Source of the DNA: Polynucleobacter sp. AM-26B4
Lineage (GTDB): Bacteria > Pseudomonadota > Gammaproteobacteria > Burkholderiales > Burkholderiaceae
Assembly: GCF_018882285.1 (NCBI RefSeq)
Contig: NZ_JACVOT010000001.1
Span: 1,433,916-1,497,915 of the forward strand
Direction: 5' to 3'
Length of the DNA: 64,000 nucleotides
Part shown: piece after piece, positions 1 to 7,634 of the stretch
Layout: the number at the start of each line of letters is the position of its first letter
Position numbering within the stretch: position 1 is the stretch's first letter
Notes under the pieces: generated by a model
The model's input: only the letters and a program-made list of their open reading frames with translations
The model's database searches: none
Told to the model about the DNA's origin: nothing
Position numbers and translations under genes: made by a program

Positions 1-575
1 GTCTCTTGCCAGCGATTGCTTTATTGCAAGAAAAGCTCGATGTGATGAACGTTGATGCAGGCATCGACTACCGTCAAAAAGCGATGGAACAGGTTCAGGC
101 CTACTACACACCTTTGGGTGCAGAAACTGCGAAAACCATGGATGCAGTTTTTAACAAAATTGCTGAAGCGCACGATGAGGAAAACTCAACTCTTTTTATT
201 GAATCAAGAGAAATCAATGCCGTGCGCAGAGCCGGTGGCGTAGCTTGGTTCAACTTTAAAACTTTGTGTGGTGGCACAAGATCTCAAAACGATTATCTAG
301 AGATCTCTAATCTGTTTCACACGGTACTACTATCAGAAGTGCCACACATGCCACCCAAGATGTCGAGTGAGGCGCGTCGCTTCACTTGGTTGATCGATGT
401 CTTTTATGACCATAAGGTCAAACTCATCATCTCGGCCGAGGTAGCAGCAGAATTACTCTACACCGAAGGCCCTATGGCCAATGAGTTCCACAGAACCGTG
501 TCACGCATTGTTGAGATGCAGTCCAAAGAGTACCTTGAGGCGCCTAGGCGCATCGTTGATACCAGTCTGACTTAG
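1..575 (+). CDS. zapE: Cell division protein ZapE, C-terminal part (AFG1-like ATPase)
   Basis: This is the last ~190 residues of an AFG1/ZapE-family P-loop ATPase; the frame is open to the window edge, so the start and Walker motifs lie outside. The PAIALL...LDVMNVDAG-DYR segment, the FIESREINAVRRAGGVAWF stretch, and the later TWLIDVFYDHKVKLIISAE block are typical of the ZapE C-terminus. In E. coli ZapE is a Z-ring-associated ATPase. A TTG at position 6 is an internal codon and not the true start. The stop codon lies within an 11-bp tandem repeat (see separate entry). Family call is confident; function is by homology. Confidence 0.85.
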   Translation, partial: LLPAIALLQEKLDVMNVDAGIDYRQKAMEQVQAYYTPLGAETAKTMDAVFNKIAEAHDEENSTLFIESREINAVRRAGGVAWFNFKTLCGGTRSQNDYLEISNLFHTVLLSEVPHMPPKMSSEARRFTWLIDVFYDHKVKLIISAEVAAELLYTEGPMANEFHRTVSRIVEMQSKEYLEAPRRIVDTSLT

Positions 576-597
576 GTCTGACTTAGGTCTAACTTAG
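565..597. repeat. Three 11-bp tandem repeats over the zapE stop codon
   Basis: Units GTCTGACTTAG, GTCTGACTTAG and GTCTAACTTAG follow each other directly. The first unit contains the zapE stop codon TAG, so the stop context is repeated twice more just downstream. A similar array lies at the end of the slyD-like gene. Confidence 0.85.
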
Positions 598-648
598 TTG
601 ATCCTTAATCTCAAAGCATTGCCGCCAATAGGCAAGTAAAATAGACGC

Positions 649-1488
649 ATGCACACACTCAATGCCGATTTGCATTGCCACTCCGTTGTTTCTGATGGGA
701 CTTTGACCCCGGAAGCTCTGGCTTGTCGTGCCCATGCCAATGGCGTACAAGTATGGTCTTTGACCGACCACGATGAAGTGGGTGGTCAAGAGCGCGCCAA
801 AAAAGCCGCCGAAGATCTGGGCATGAAATACATCTCTGGTGTTGAAATCTCAGTGACCTGGTGCTCACAAACAGTTCACATTGTTGGTTTGGGGATTGAC
901 CACACCAACGCCGCTTTGATTGAAGGCCTTTATCAGACCAGAAATGGTCGATCCAAGCGAGCCCAAGAGATTGCAGCACAACTCGATCAAATCGGCATTA
1001 AAAATGCCTACGAGGGTGCTTTGCAATTCGTGGGTAATCCTGAACTTATTTCAAGAACGCATTTCGCACGATTCTTGGTGGATTCTGGTGTTTGCAAAGA
1101 CACCAATGAAGTATTTGCCAATTATTTAATAGAAGGTAAACCTGGCTATGTGGGCCATGAATGGGCCAATTTAACCGACGCCGTCAATTGGATCACCCAA
1201 GCGGGTGGTATTGCCGTGATAGCCCATCCAGGGCGTTATAACTACACCAGCTTGCAGTTAGACGAGCTTTATGGCCAGTTCAAAGACATGGGCGGCCGTG
1301 GCATCGAAGTGGTCACTGGTAGCCATACCAAGGACGAGTACAAAACATTTGCTAAAGTAGCACTACAGCATGGTTTTTTGGCTTCCAGAGGGTCTGATTT
1401 TCATAGTCCCACTGAGAGCCATGTAGATTTGGGCACCTTGCCAGATCTGCCATCACAATTACAACCTGTTTGGTTGGAGTTTCAATAA
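649..1488 (+). CDS. PHP-domain phosphoesterase (YciV/Rnm family)
   Basis: A 279-residue PHP-superfamily metal-dependent phosphoesterase. The metal-binding motifs are visible in order: DLHCHS (residues 7-12), TDHDE (39-43), the Glu of GVEIS (about 66), the His of HIVGLG (77), AHPGRY (about 196) and GSDFHS (248-253). E. coli YciV (Rnm, RNase AM) and related beta-proteobacterial enzymes act as 5'-3' exonuclease or 3',5'-nucleoside bisphosphate phosphatase; which activity applies here cannot be told from sequence. It lies 7 bp upstream of trpS and is probably co-transcribed with it, as in other Burkholderiales. Confidence 0.88.
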   Translation: MHTLNADLHCHSVVSDGTLTPEALACRAHANGVQVWSLTDHDEVGGQERAKKAAEDLGMKYISGVEISVTWCSQTVHIVGLGIDHTNAALIEGLYQTRNGRSKRAQEIAAQLDQIGIKNAYEGALQFVGNPELISRTHFARFLVDSGVCKDTNEVFANYLIEGKPGYVGHEWANLTDAVNWITQAGGIAVIAHPGRYNYTSLQLDELYGQFKDMGGRGIEVVTGSHTKDEYKTFAKVALQHGFLASRGSDFHSPTESHVDLGTLPDLPSQLQPVWLEFQ

Positions 1489-1495
1489 GAGATAT

Positions 1496-2698
1496 ATGTT
1501 TTCTGAACGAGTTTTATCAGGTATGCGCCCAACCGGCGCTCTGCACTTAGGTCACTATCACGGTGTTCTTAAAAATTGGTTAAAGCTTCAAGCTGAATAC
1601 CCATGCTATTTCTTTGTGGCTGATTGGCATGCTTTGACCACGCACTATGAAACACCAGAGGTGATTGAAAAATCCGTTTGGGACATGGTCATCGATTGGT
1701 TGGCAGCTGGTGTTGATCCAACTCAAGCCACCTTGTTCATTCAGAGCAAAGTGCCAGAGCACGCAGAACTATTTCTCTTGTTAGCCATGGGCACACCTTT
1801 GGGTTGGTTGGAACGTGTACCGACCTACAAAGATCAAATTGAAAAACTCAAAGAAAAAGATCTTCAGACTTATGGTTTCTTGGGCTATCCATTGCTACAA
1901 GCCGCAGACATCTTGATCTACCGCGCACAACACGTGCCAGTGGGTGAAGACCAAGTGCCTCACGTAGAAATGACCCGTGAAGTAGCGCGTCGTTTTAATC
2001 ACTTGTATGGTCGTGAACCAGGCTTTGAAGAAAAAGCTTTGGAAGCAGCTAAAAAATTAGGCAGTAAGCGCACCAAGTTATACCTTGAGCTCAGAACCGA
2101 GTATCAAGAAAAAGGCCATGAAGAAGCACTAGAGCAGGCTCGTGCGGTATTGGCTGACGCACAAAGTTTATCAATGGGTGACCGTGAGCGTTTGTTCGGT
2201 TACTTAGAAGGTTCAAGAAAAATTATTTTGGCTGAGCCGCAAGCGCTCTTGACGCAAGAGTCACGCATGCCTGGTTTGGATGGCCAAAAAATGTCCAAGT
2301 CTTATGGCAACACGATTGCTCTGCGTGAAGACGCTGCATCGGTTGAGAAAAAAATCAAAACCATGCCAACTGATCCAGCCCGTATTCGTAAAACGGATGT
2401 GGGTGATCCAGCGCGTTGCCCAGTGTGGCAATTGCATGCGGTGTATTCCAGCGACGAAACCAAAGCTTGGGCAGAAAAAGGTTGTAAGAGTGCCGGCATT
2501 GGTTGCTTGGAATGCAAACAACCTGTGATCGATGCGATTCTCAAAGAGCAACAACCGATGATGGAACGTGCTCAAACTTATTTGGACGATCCAAGTTTAT
2601 TGCGCGCCATCATTGCTGATGGTTGTGATAAGGCTCGCAAATCTGCTCAAGAAACGATGCGCGATGTGCGCGAGGCCATGGGACTTGATTACAGTTAA
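1496..2698 (+). CDS. trpS: Tryptophan--tRNA ligase with 4Fe-4S-type Cys motif
   Basis: Class I tryptophanyl-tRNA synthetase, 400 residues, longer than the ~330-residue E. coli enzyme. The HIGH-like motif is HLGH (17-20) and the KMSKS motif is exact at 265-269. Near the C-terminus four cysteines (308, 330, 337, 340) form C-x21-C-x6-C-x2-C. This is almost the spacing of the 4Fe-4S site known in Thermotoga maritima TrpRS (C-x22-C-x6-C-x2-C). That this enzyme carries a cluster is inferred. It charges tRNA-Trp in the cytoplasm. It lies in a tight plus-strand run with the PHP gene, a methyltransferase and dapA. Confidence 0.96.
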   Translation: MFSERVLSGMRPTGALHLGHYHGVLKNWLKLQAEYPCYFFVADWHALTTHYETPEVIEKSVWDMVIDWLAAGVDPTQATLFIQSKVPEHAELFLLLAMGTPLGWLERVPTYKDQIEKLKEKDLQTYGFLGYPLLQAADILIYRAQHVPVGEDQVPHVEMTREVARRFNHLYGREPGFEEKALEAAKKLGSKRTKLYLELRTEYQEKGHEEALEQARAVLADAQSLSMGDRERLFGYLEGSRKIILAEPQALLTQESRMPGLDGQKMSKSYGNTIALREDAASVEKKIKTMPTDPARIRKTDVGDPARCPVWQLHAVYSSDETKAWAEKGCKSAGIGCLECKQPVIDAILKEQQPMMERAQTYLDDPSLLRAIIADGCDKARKSAQETMRDVREAMGLDYS

Positions 2699-3242
2699 GT
2701 CGCACCAAGAGTTGAGTGTTCCAGCTTCGGACTGGGTACAAACTCACGCTTCGAAGATCAAAGCCGGTGGACGTGTCTTGGACTACGCTTGCGGCAGTGG
2801 TCGCCATGCGGTTTGGTTGGCCAAGCAAGGCTTTCAGGTGATGGCGATCGATCGTGATTTGGCCTCTTTGCAGCAAATCAAGAGTAGCCATCCTGATCTG
2901 GCCATCCAAACAGAAGCCATTGATCTAGAAACCGATGCCTGGTCATTGAGCCATTTAGGCCAATTTGACGCGGTGATTGTGACCAATTACCTCTACCGTC
3001 CTTTTTTGCAAAAATTGCCTAATTTATTGAATTCTCAAGGGGTTTTGATCTACGAAACCTTTGCCATTGGCAATGAAGCCTTTGGTAAACCCAGTAATCC
3101 TGACTTTTTATTAAAACCCAATGAACTGCTCGGCTTTGCCTCAAATATGAGGGTTTTGGCCTATGAGGACCTCACGGTCACTCAGCCTAAACCCGCTTGT
3201 GTGCAGAGAGTCTGTGCTGTTCCGCTACAATCAAAAACATGA
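2664..3242 (+). CDS. Class I SAM-dependent methyltransferase
   Basis: A Rossmann-type methyltransferase. Motif I is clear ([19 protein letters not shown]), followed by an acidic residue in the next strand (AIDRD) and a motif IV-like region ([13 protein letters not shown]). The TehB/UbiG-like fold gives no substrate. The start is uncertain: ATG 2664 overlaps the trpS end by 35 bp, and TTG 2685 would leave a 14-bp overlap. The frame is also open further upstream inside trpS, which I take as a shadow. The stop TGA overlaps the dapA start (ATGA), so the two are translationally coupled. Confidence 0.82.
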   Translation: MCARPWDLITVKSHQELSVPASDWVQTHASKIKAGGRVLDYACGSGRHAVWLAKQGFQVMAIDRDLASLQQIKSSHPDLAIQTEAIDLETDAWSLSHLGQFDAVIVTNYLYRPFLQKLPNLLNSQGVLIYETFAIGNEAFGKPSNPDFLLKPNELLGFASNMRVLAYEDLTVTQPKPACVQRVCAVPLQSKT

Positions 3243-4150
3243 CTAAATTAGCTAAAAATATCTCAGGAAGTTTGGTGGCCATTGTCACGCCCATGCACGC
3301 CGATGGCAGTCTAGATTTGCCTGGTTTGCGCCAGTTGATCGATTGGCATATTGAGCAGGGCACCGATGGCATCGTGATCGTTGGTACCACTGGTGAATCT
3401 CCAACTGTTTCAGTTGAAGAGCACTGTGAACTGATCAAAGTGACCGTTGAACACACGGCTAAACGTATTCCAATCATTGCGGGCACTGGTGGTAATTCAA
3501 CCAGCGAAGCAATTGAGCTCACAGAGTACGCAAAAAAAGTGGGTGCCGATGCCAGTTTGCAAGTCGTGCCTTATTACAACAAGCCAACACAAGAAGGCAT
3601 GTATCAGCATTTCAAAACAATCGCTCAAAAAGTTGATCTACCAGTCATTTTGTACAACGTGCCAGGTCGCACGGTGGCAGACATGGCCACAGAGACCACA
3701 ATTCGTTTGGCCAAAGTGCCAGGCATTGTTGGTATCAAAGATGCGACGGGCAATCTTGATCGCGGCATTCAGTTGATCGCTGGTCTAGAAGAGGCGGGTT
3801 GTAAAGATTTCGCGGTTTACTCTGGTGATGATCCAACAGCCTTGTTGCTGATGATGATGGGTGGTCGCGGCAATATTTCTGTGACAGCCAACGTGGCACC
3901 TAAATTGATGCATGAGCTGTGCGTGGCTGCCATGGCTGGTGATGTGGCACGTGCCAAAGAAATCCAATTCAAATTACTGCCGGTTCACAAAGCCATGTTT
4001 GTAGAAGCCAACCCAATTCCGGTGAAGTGGGCTTTAACCGCTATGGGCAAAATGAAGCCAGGGATTCGTCTACCACTCACAACTTTGGTAGGCAGTGCTC
4101 AAGAACAAGTCAAGCAAGCGCTGATCGGCGCTGGCTTAATGTCTAAATAA
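3239..4150 (+). CDS. dapA: 4-hydroxy-tetrahydrodipicolinate synthase
   Basis: Condenses pyruvate with aspartate semialdehyde, the first committed step of lysine and diaminopimelate synthesis. At 303 residues it has normal length. Visible hallmarks are GTTGES (49-54), the catalytic tyrosine in YNVPGRT (Tyr139), the arginine of the same motif (144) and the Schiff-base lysine in GIKDATG (Lys167). I chose the ATG at 3239, which overlaps the upstream stop as ATGA, over an earlier in-frame start at 3197 that adds non-family residues. bamC follows 24 bp downstream, the dapA-bamC pairing also seen in E. coli. lysC, the aspartate kinase feeding the same pathway, is at 20.5 kb. Confidence 0.97.
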   Translation: MTKLAKNISGSLVAIVTPMHADGSLDLPGLRQLIDWHIEQGTDGIVIVGTTGESPTVSVEEHCELIKVTVEHTAKRIPIIAGTGGNSTSEAIELTEYAKKVGADASLQVVPYYNKPTQEGMYQHFKTIAQKVDLPVILYNVPGRTVADMATETTIRLAKVPGIVGIKDATGNLDRGIQLIAGLEEAGCKDFAVYSGDDPTALLLMMMGGRGNISVTANVAPKLMHELCVAAMAGDVARAKEIQFKLLPVHKAMFVEANPIPVKWALTAMGKMKPGIRLPLTTLVGSAQEQVKQALIGAGLMSK

Positions 4151-4174
4151 TCGTTCGATAACTTAGGAAAACTT

Positions 4175-5308
4175 ATGCGTCGCATATCAATTAAATCAAG
4201 CGTGCTACTGATGTCAGTTTTAGCAACTGGCGTCTTGACCTCTGCTTGCACCAGCACGTTTTCTGGTGACACCATTGATTACAAATCTGCTGGCGAAAAG
4301 AAGGGCCCTAATTTGGCATTTCCACCAGACATGACCGCGATGGGTGGTGACAAGCGTTACGTGGTGCCTGATGGCGGTGCAACACTATCTGGTTACAGCA
4401 CAGCTGTTAAAAACAAACCAACAGGCAAAGAAGCTGTATTGCCAGCAGTGTCTGGCATGAAGATCGAACGTGAAGGTAATCGTCGTTGGTTGGTGGTTTC
4501 AAAGCCAGCCAAAGATTTGTATCCAAGCGTGCGTGAGTTCTGGCAAGAGACTGGCTTCATTCTCTTAACTGATTCACCAGAGACCGGCATCATGGAAACT
4601 GATTGGGCAGAAAATCGTGCCAAGATTCCTCAAGACATCATTCGTCGCACCCTTGGTAAAGTTTTAGATTCTCTTTACTCTACTGGTGAGCGTGACAAGT
4701 TCCGCACACGTTTAGAAGTTAACAGCAAAGGCGACACTGAGATCTATATCACTCACCGTGGTGCTACTGAAGAATTAACAGGTAATGACAAGTCTCAAAC
4801 CATGTGGACCAATCGTCCGAATGATCCTGAATTAGAAGCTGAATTCTTGGCTCGTTTGATGCAGCGTTTGGGATACACCGAAGATGCTGCGCGCGCATCA
4901 GTGGGTCAAAAATCAACAGTGGCTGCTAATGCACCATCTCGCTTGAAGAAAGACAAACAGCCACGTCTTGAGTTCGCTAGCAACTTTGATCGTGCTTGGA
5001 GAGAAGTGGGTGTTGGCTTGGATCGTTCAAACTTCACCGTTGAAGACCGTGATAGAAGCAAAGGTATTTACTACGTGCGTTTTGTGAACACCAATGACCT
5101 ATCACCAGAGACCAACAAGAGTTTCTTCGCTAACTTATTCAGCAAGAAGAGTGCCGATGAGTTGAAAAAAGCGAAACGTTACCGTGTACAGGTTAAAGAT
5201 GTTGCTGGTAATGTCACTGTGACCGTTCAAGATGAAAAAGGCGCGAACGAACTAGGTGAAACAGCTGTTCAAATCTTGACACTTTTGGATCAGCAGATCG
5301 GTCGCTGA
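4175..5308 (+). CDS. bamC: Outer membrane protein assembly factor BamC (NlpB lipoprotein)
   Basis: A 377-residue lipoprotein with an N-terminal signal peptide and lipobox LTSAC, giving lipidated Cys25. The rest fits NlpB/DapX: an unstructured N-terminal stretch with DYKSAGEKKGPNLAFPPDM, a segment known in BamC to contact BamD, then two helix-grip domains (about 95-215 and 260-377). It is an accessory subunit of the BAM complex that inserts beta-barrel proteins in the outer membrane. Position directly after dapA supports the call. A strong terminator follows at about 5366. Confidence 0.9.
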   Translation: MRRISIKSSVLLMSVLATGVLTSACTSTFSGDTIDYKSAGEKKGPNLAFPPDMTAMGGDKRYVVPDGGATLSGYSTAVKNKPTGKEAVLPAVSGMKIEREGNRRWLVVSKPAKDLYPSVREFWQETGFILLTDSPETGIMETDWAENRAKIPQDIIRRTLGKVLDSLYSTGERDKFRTRLEVNSKGDTEIYITHRGATEELTGNDKSQTMWTNRPNDPELEAEFLARLMQRLGYTEDAARASVGQKSTVAANAPSRLKKDKQPRLEFASNFDRAWREVGVGLDRSNFTVEDRDRSKGIYYVRFVNTNDLSPETNKSFFANLFSKKSADELKKAKRYRVQVKDVAGNVTVTVQDEKGANELGETAVQILTLLDQQIGR

Positions 5309-5365
5309 TTAGAAGTTCAAAATAGCAAAAGCTAAAAACAGCAGACGCTAAAACAGCAGGCAAAA

Positions 5366-5392
5366 AAAAGACCACCCGAGGGTGGTCTTTTT
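5366..5392. terminator. Bidirectional terminator between bamC and small lipoprotein
   Basis: Stem GACCACCC/GGGTGGTC flanked by an A-run and a T-run (AAAA...TTTTT), so it can end transcription from both bamC (plus) and the small lipoprotein gene (minus). Confidence 0.9.
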
Positions 5393-5407
5393 ACTTCTGA
5401 AGAAGAA

Positions 5408-5593
5408 TTACTTCTTAGCAGGTGCTGGAGCAGCTGGAGCAGCTGGAGCAGCTGGAGCAGCAGCAGGAGCTGCAGCAGGAGCAGCTTCAGGAGCTGGAGC
5501 AGCAGCAGGAGCTACAGGAGCTGGAGCTTCTTTTTTGCCGCAAGCAGCCAAAGAAATTGCCAACAAAGAAGCGATTAATAGTGATTTTTTCAT
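5408..5593 (-). CDS. Small Ala/Pro-rich lipoprotein
   Basis: A 61-residue protein with a signal peptide ending in the lipobox LAAC (Cys18), then GKKEAPAPV and a tail made almost only of Ala and Pro with a terminal KK. The tail is encoded by repeated 9-bp units related to AGCAGCTGG, so its length is likely to vary between strains. A ribosome-binding site (AAGGA) precedes the ATG. It resembles short entericidin-like or structural lipoproteins, but no function can be assigned. The opposite strand is also open through the repeats; I reject that frame because it lacks a signal peptide and is low complexity. Confidence 0.8.
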   Translation of the reverse strand: MKKSLLIASLLAISLAACGKKEAPAPVAPAAAPAPEAAPAAAPAAAPAAPAAPAAPAPAKK

Positions 5594-5715
5594 TTTGTTT
5601 TCCTTAAAAGATTAGCTAATCATCTAACGGTGATTTAGACCGGGTGCCTTCATTATTAAAACTAATGCACCGACGATGATTATAAATAAAAATGCGCAAA
5701 ATACTAGTGATAACC

Positions 5716-6972
5716 CTAATCTTGATCAATTAATATCCAGGCTGAGCTGTAGGCCTCAAACCAAGGGCTATCAACATCCTTGATCAATTTCACTAACTGT
5801 TGGCACTTGGCGGGGCTCAAAGATTGCTCTTGGGCTAATGCCAGCCAGAAAGCCCAATCAGCCTCTTCGGAATCGCTCAAACTCTCGCCATTGAGGTAGA
5901 AAAAGTCATGATCGTGCAGGGCTTTTGATTGAGGGGATAGCTTAAGTCCTTGTTGTGCAATCATTTTTTTGAAAGCATGCAAATCCAACTGACTGCTAGG
6001 AGCATCAAAGACCGTTTGAGGTTTTGGTTCGCTCAGGATGCTGGCCAGTGTGCAAGAAATATCACTATTGCTCCAGCGCAAGCCATTTAAGTGCTTAGAC
6101 ACTGCTGCAACCAGGTCTTTGGGTACTGCGTTGGTATCAAGAGTGGCAGGCTGCTTTGGATCGGTATATAACTGGCAAAGCTTTGGATCATTCTCGAGGG
6201 CCTCGGTGGTGCGCCAAAGAATTTCACTGATCAACTCTTTATAAGTTGGTGCTCTGAAGCCAATCGACCAAGTCTGGCAACCAGCATCCAATGCCAAGCC
6301 ATCATGAGCGATGTTGGGTGGTAAATACAGCATGTCGCCAGGCTCTAAAACCCAATCTTGGGTGGGTTCAAAGTGTTTCAAGATCTTGAGTGGCAAACCT
6401 TCTTTTAAGCGCAGATCTTTTTGTCCTGAAATCTTCCAATGACGACGACCAGCCATTTGTAACAAAAACACATCATAAGAATCCACGTGCGGACCGACGC
6501 CACCATGCTTGCCTGCGATGCTGATCATCAAATCATCTAAACGAGCTTCAGGAATGAAGCGAAACCAAGACATCACTCTTTCAGCGATTGGATGATGGGC
6601 GTTGACACCTTGCACCAACAAAGTCCATGCATCCTTCTTTAAAGATGGAATGTCTTTTGGTTTGAAGGGTCCTTTTTTGAGTGACCAGGGTTTGCTTTGA
6701 ATCAATCTAGATTCAACGGTTTTTTGTCTGGCGAAATCACTCAAATCTGCCATTGAAATTGGGCTTTCAAGTTCCAAGCCAGACTCTCTTGCCAGTTGAA
6801 ACGCTGGGATGGCGCCACGCACTAGGAGGGGCTTCTTTTGCCAATACTCTTGCATGAAGGTCACAGGACTCATGCCACCCAAGAGAGCCCAAGGCTCTTG
6901 TATTGGGAGGGGTTTGGGAGCCTTTGGGGCTTTATAAAGGGCTTTGTGGCCGGTTTTGGATTGAGTTGTCAT
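5716..6972 (-). CDS. roxA: JmjC/cupin ribosomal protein L16 arginine hydroxylase
   Basis: A JmjC-type Fe(II)/2-oxoglutarate oxygenase of the YcfD/RoxA family, 418 residues from the chosen ATG at 6972. The iron ligands are visible as H162-x-D164 in GPHVDSYDVF and the distal His223 in LPPNIAHDG. E. coli YcfD hydroxylates an arginine in ribosomal protein L16. The motif spacing and the C-terminal winged-helix-like extension agree with this family. An in-frame upstream start at 7053 would overlap the divergent slyD-like gene and add unrelated residues, so I reject it. The promoter must share the short divergent gap with slyD. Confidence 0.9.
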   Translation of the reverse strand: MTTQSKTGHKALYKAPKAPKPLPIQEPWALLGGMSPVTFMQEYWQKKPLLVRGAIPAFQLARESGLELESPISMADLSDFARQKTVESRLIQSKPWSLKKGPFKPKDIPSLKKDAWTLLVQGVNAHHPIAERVMSWFRFIPEARLDDLMISIAGKHGGVGPHVDSYDVFLLQMAGRRHWKISGQKDLRLKEGLPLKILKHFEPTQDWVLEPGDMLYLPPNIAHDGLALDAGCQTWSIGFRAPTYKELISEILWRTTEALENDPKLCQLYTDPKQPATLDTNAVPKDLVAAVSKHLNGLRWSNSDISCTLASILSEPKPQTVFDAPSSQLDLHAFKKMIAQQGLKLSPQSKALHDHDFFYLNGESLSDSEEADWAFWLALAQEQSLSPAKCQQLVKLIKDVDSPWFEAYSSAWILIDQD

Positions 6973-7018
6973 AGGAAGATTATGACCTGCTTGGGTGGAC
7001 TCACGTAAAATACATATT

Positions 7019-7597
7019 ATGAAAGTACAAAAGAATACTATTGTTTCACTCAAATACCGTTTGACTGATGCTCAGGATAATTTGATCGAAGAATCAGCTG
7101 GCCCCATGATTTATCTCCATGGTGGCTATGACGGCACCTTTCCAAAAATAGAAGAAGCCGTGGATGGCCACGATGTTGGTTACGAGACCACGATTCAGTT
7201 GGAACCTGCTGATGCTTTTGGTGATTATGACCCTGAGTTACTCAAAATTGAACCGCGCTCAAGATTCCCTGAGCCTTTAGAAGTGGGCATGCAATTCGAA
7301 GGTCTGTTGGATGATGATCAAACGCCTGTTGAAGAAGAGGACGACGATGATCCTTTGATCTACACAGTCACTGATTTAGCAGAAGACAAAGTGGTCTTGG
7401 ATGGCAACCATCCTTTGGCTGGTTTGGCATTGAAGTTTTGGTTGGTGGTGTCAGATGTGCGTGAAGCCACCGAAGAAGAGCTAGAAGATGGTCACCCACA
7501 AGGAGCCTTTGGTCTTGATGTGGATGATGAATCAGACATGGACATTGACGAAGAGCCACCAGCACCACCTGTGGTTCAGCGCCCAACGCTTCACTAA
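7019..7597 (+). CDS. slyD: SlyD-like FKBP peptidyl-prolyl cis-trans isomerase
   Basis: A 192-residue FKBP-type prolyl isomerase of the SlyD/FkpB kind. The FKBP core is split by the insert-in-flap chaperone domain (ADAFGDYDPELLKIEPRSRF). An acidic insert (EEEDDDDP, about 105-112) and an acidic, proline-containing tail follow. E. coli SlyD's His/Cys-rich metal-binding tail is absent, so a nickel role is not supported. The start at 7019 fits the family N-terminus (MKVQKNTIVSLKYRL); an upstream ATG at 6995 would add eight residues. The stop codon sits in an 11-bp tandem repeat. Confidence 0.88.
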   Translation: MKVQKNTIVSLKYRLTDAQDNLIEESAGPMIYLHGGYDGTFPKIEEAVDGHDVGYETTIQLEPADAFGDYDPELLKIEPRSRFPEPLEVGMQFEGLLDDDQTPVEEEDDDDPLIYTVTDLAEDKVVLDGNHPLAGLALKFWLVVSDVREATEEELEDGHPQGAFGLDVDDESDMDIDEEPPAPPVVQRPTLH

Positions 7598-7632
7598 GCC
7601 TTCACTAAGTCTTCACCGAGCCTTCACTGATT
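7589..7632. repeat. Four 11-bp tandem repeats over the slyD stop codon
   Basis: Units CTTCACTAAGC, CTTCACTAAGT, CTTCACCGAGC and CTTCACTGATT are contiguous. The first unit holds the TAA stop codon of the slyD-like gene. The period and location match the array at 565-597, though the sequence does not. Confidence 0.85.
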
Positions 7633-7634
7633 AT

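Noticed and set aside
5382..5615. Plus-strand Gly/Ala-rich frame over the small lipoprotein gene
   Set aside because: It arises from the 9-bp repeats read in the other direction. The minus-strand frame has a signal peptide, lipobox, ribosome-binding site and terminator.
6995..7053. Longer divergent starts for the L16 hydroxylase (7053) and SlyD (6995)
   Set aside because: They would overlap each other and add residues unlike the families; the internal ATGs at 6972 and 7019 fit.
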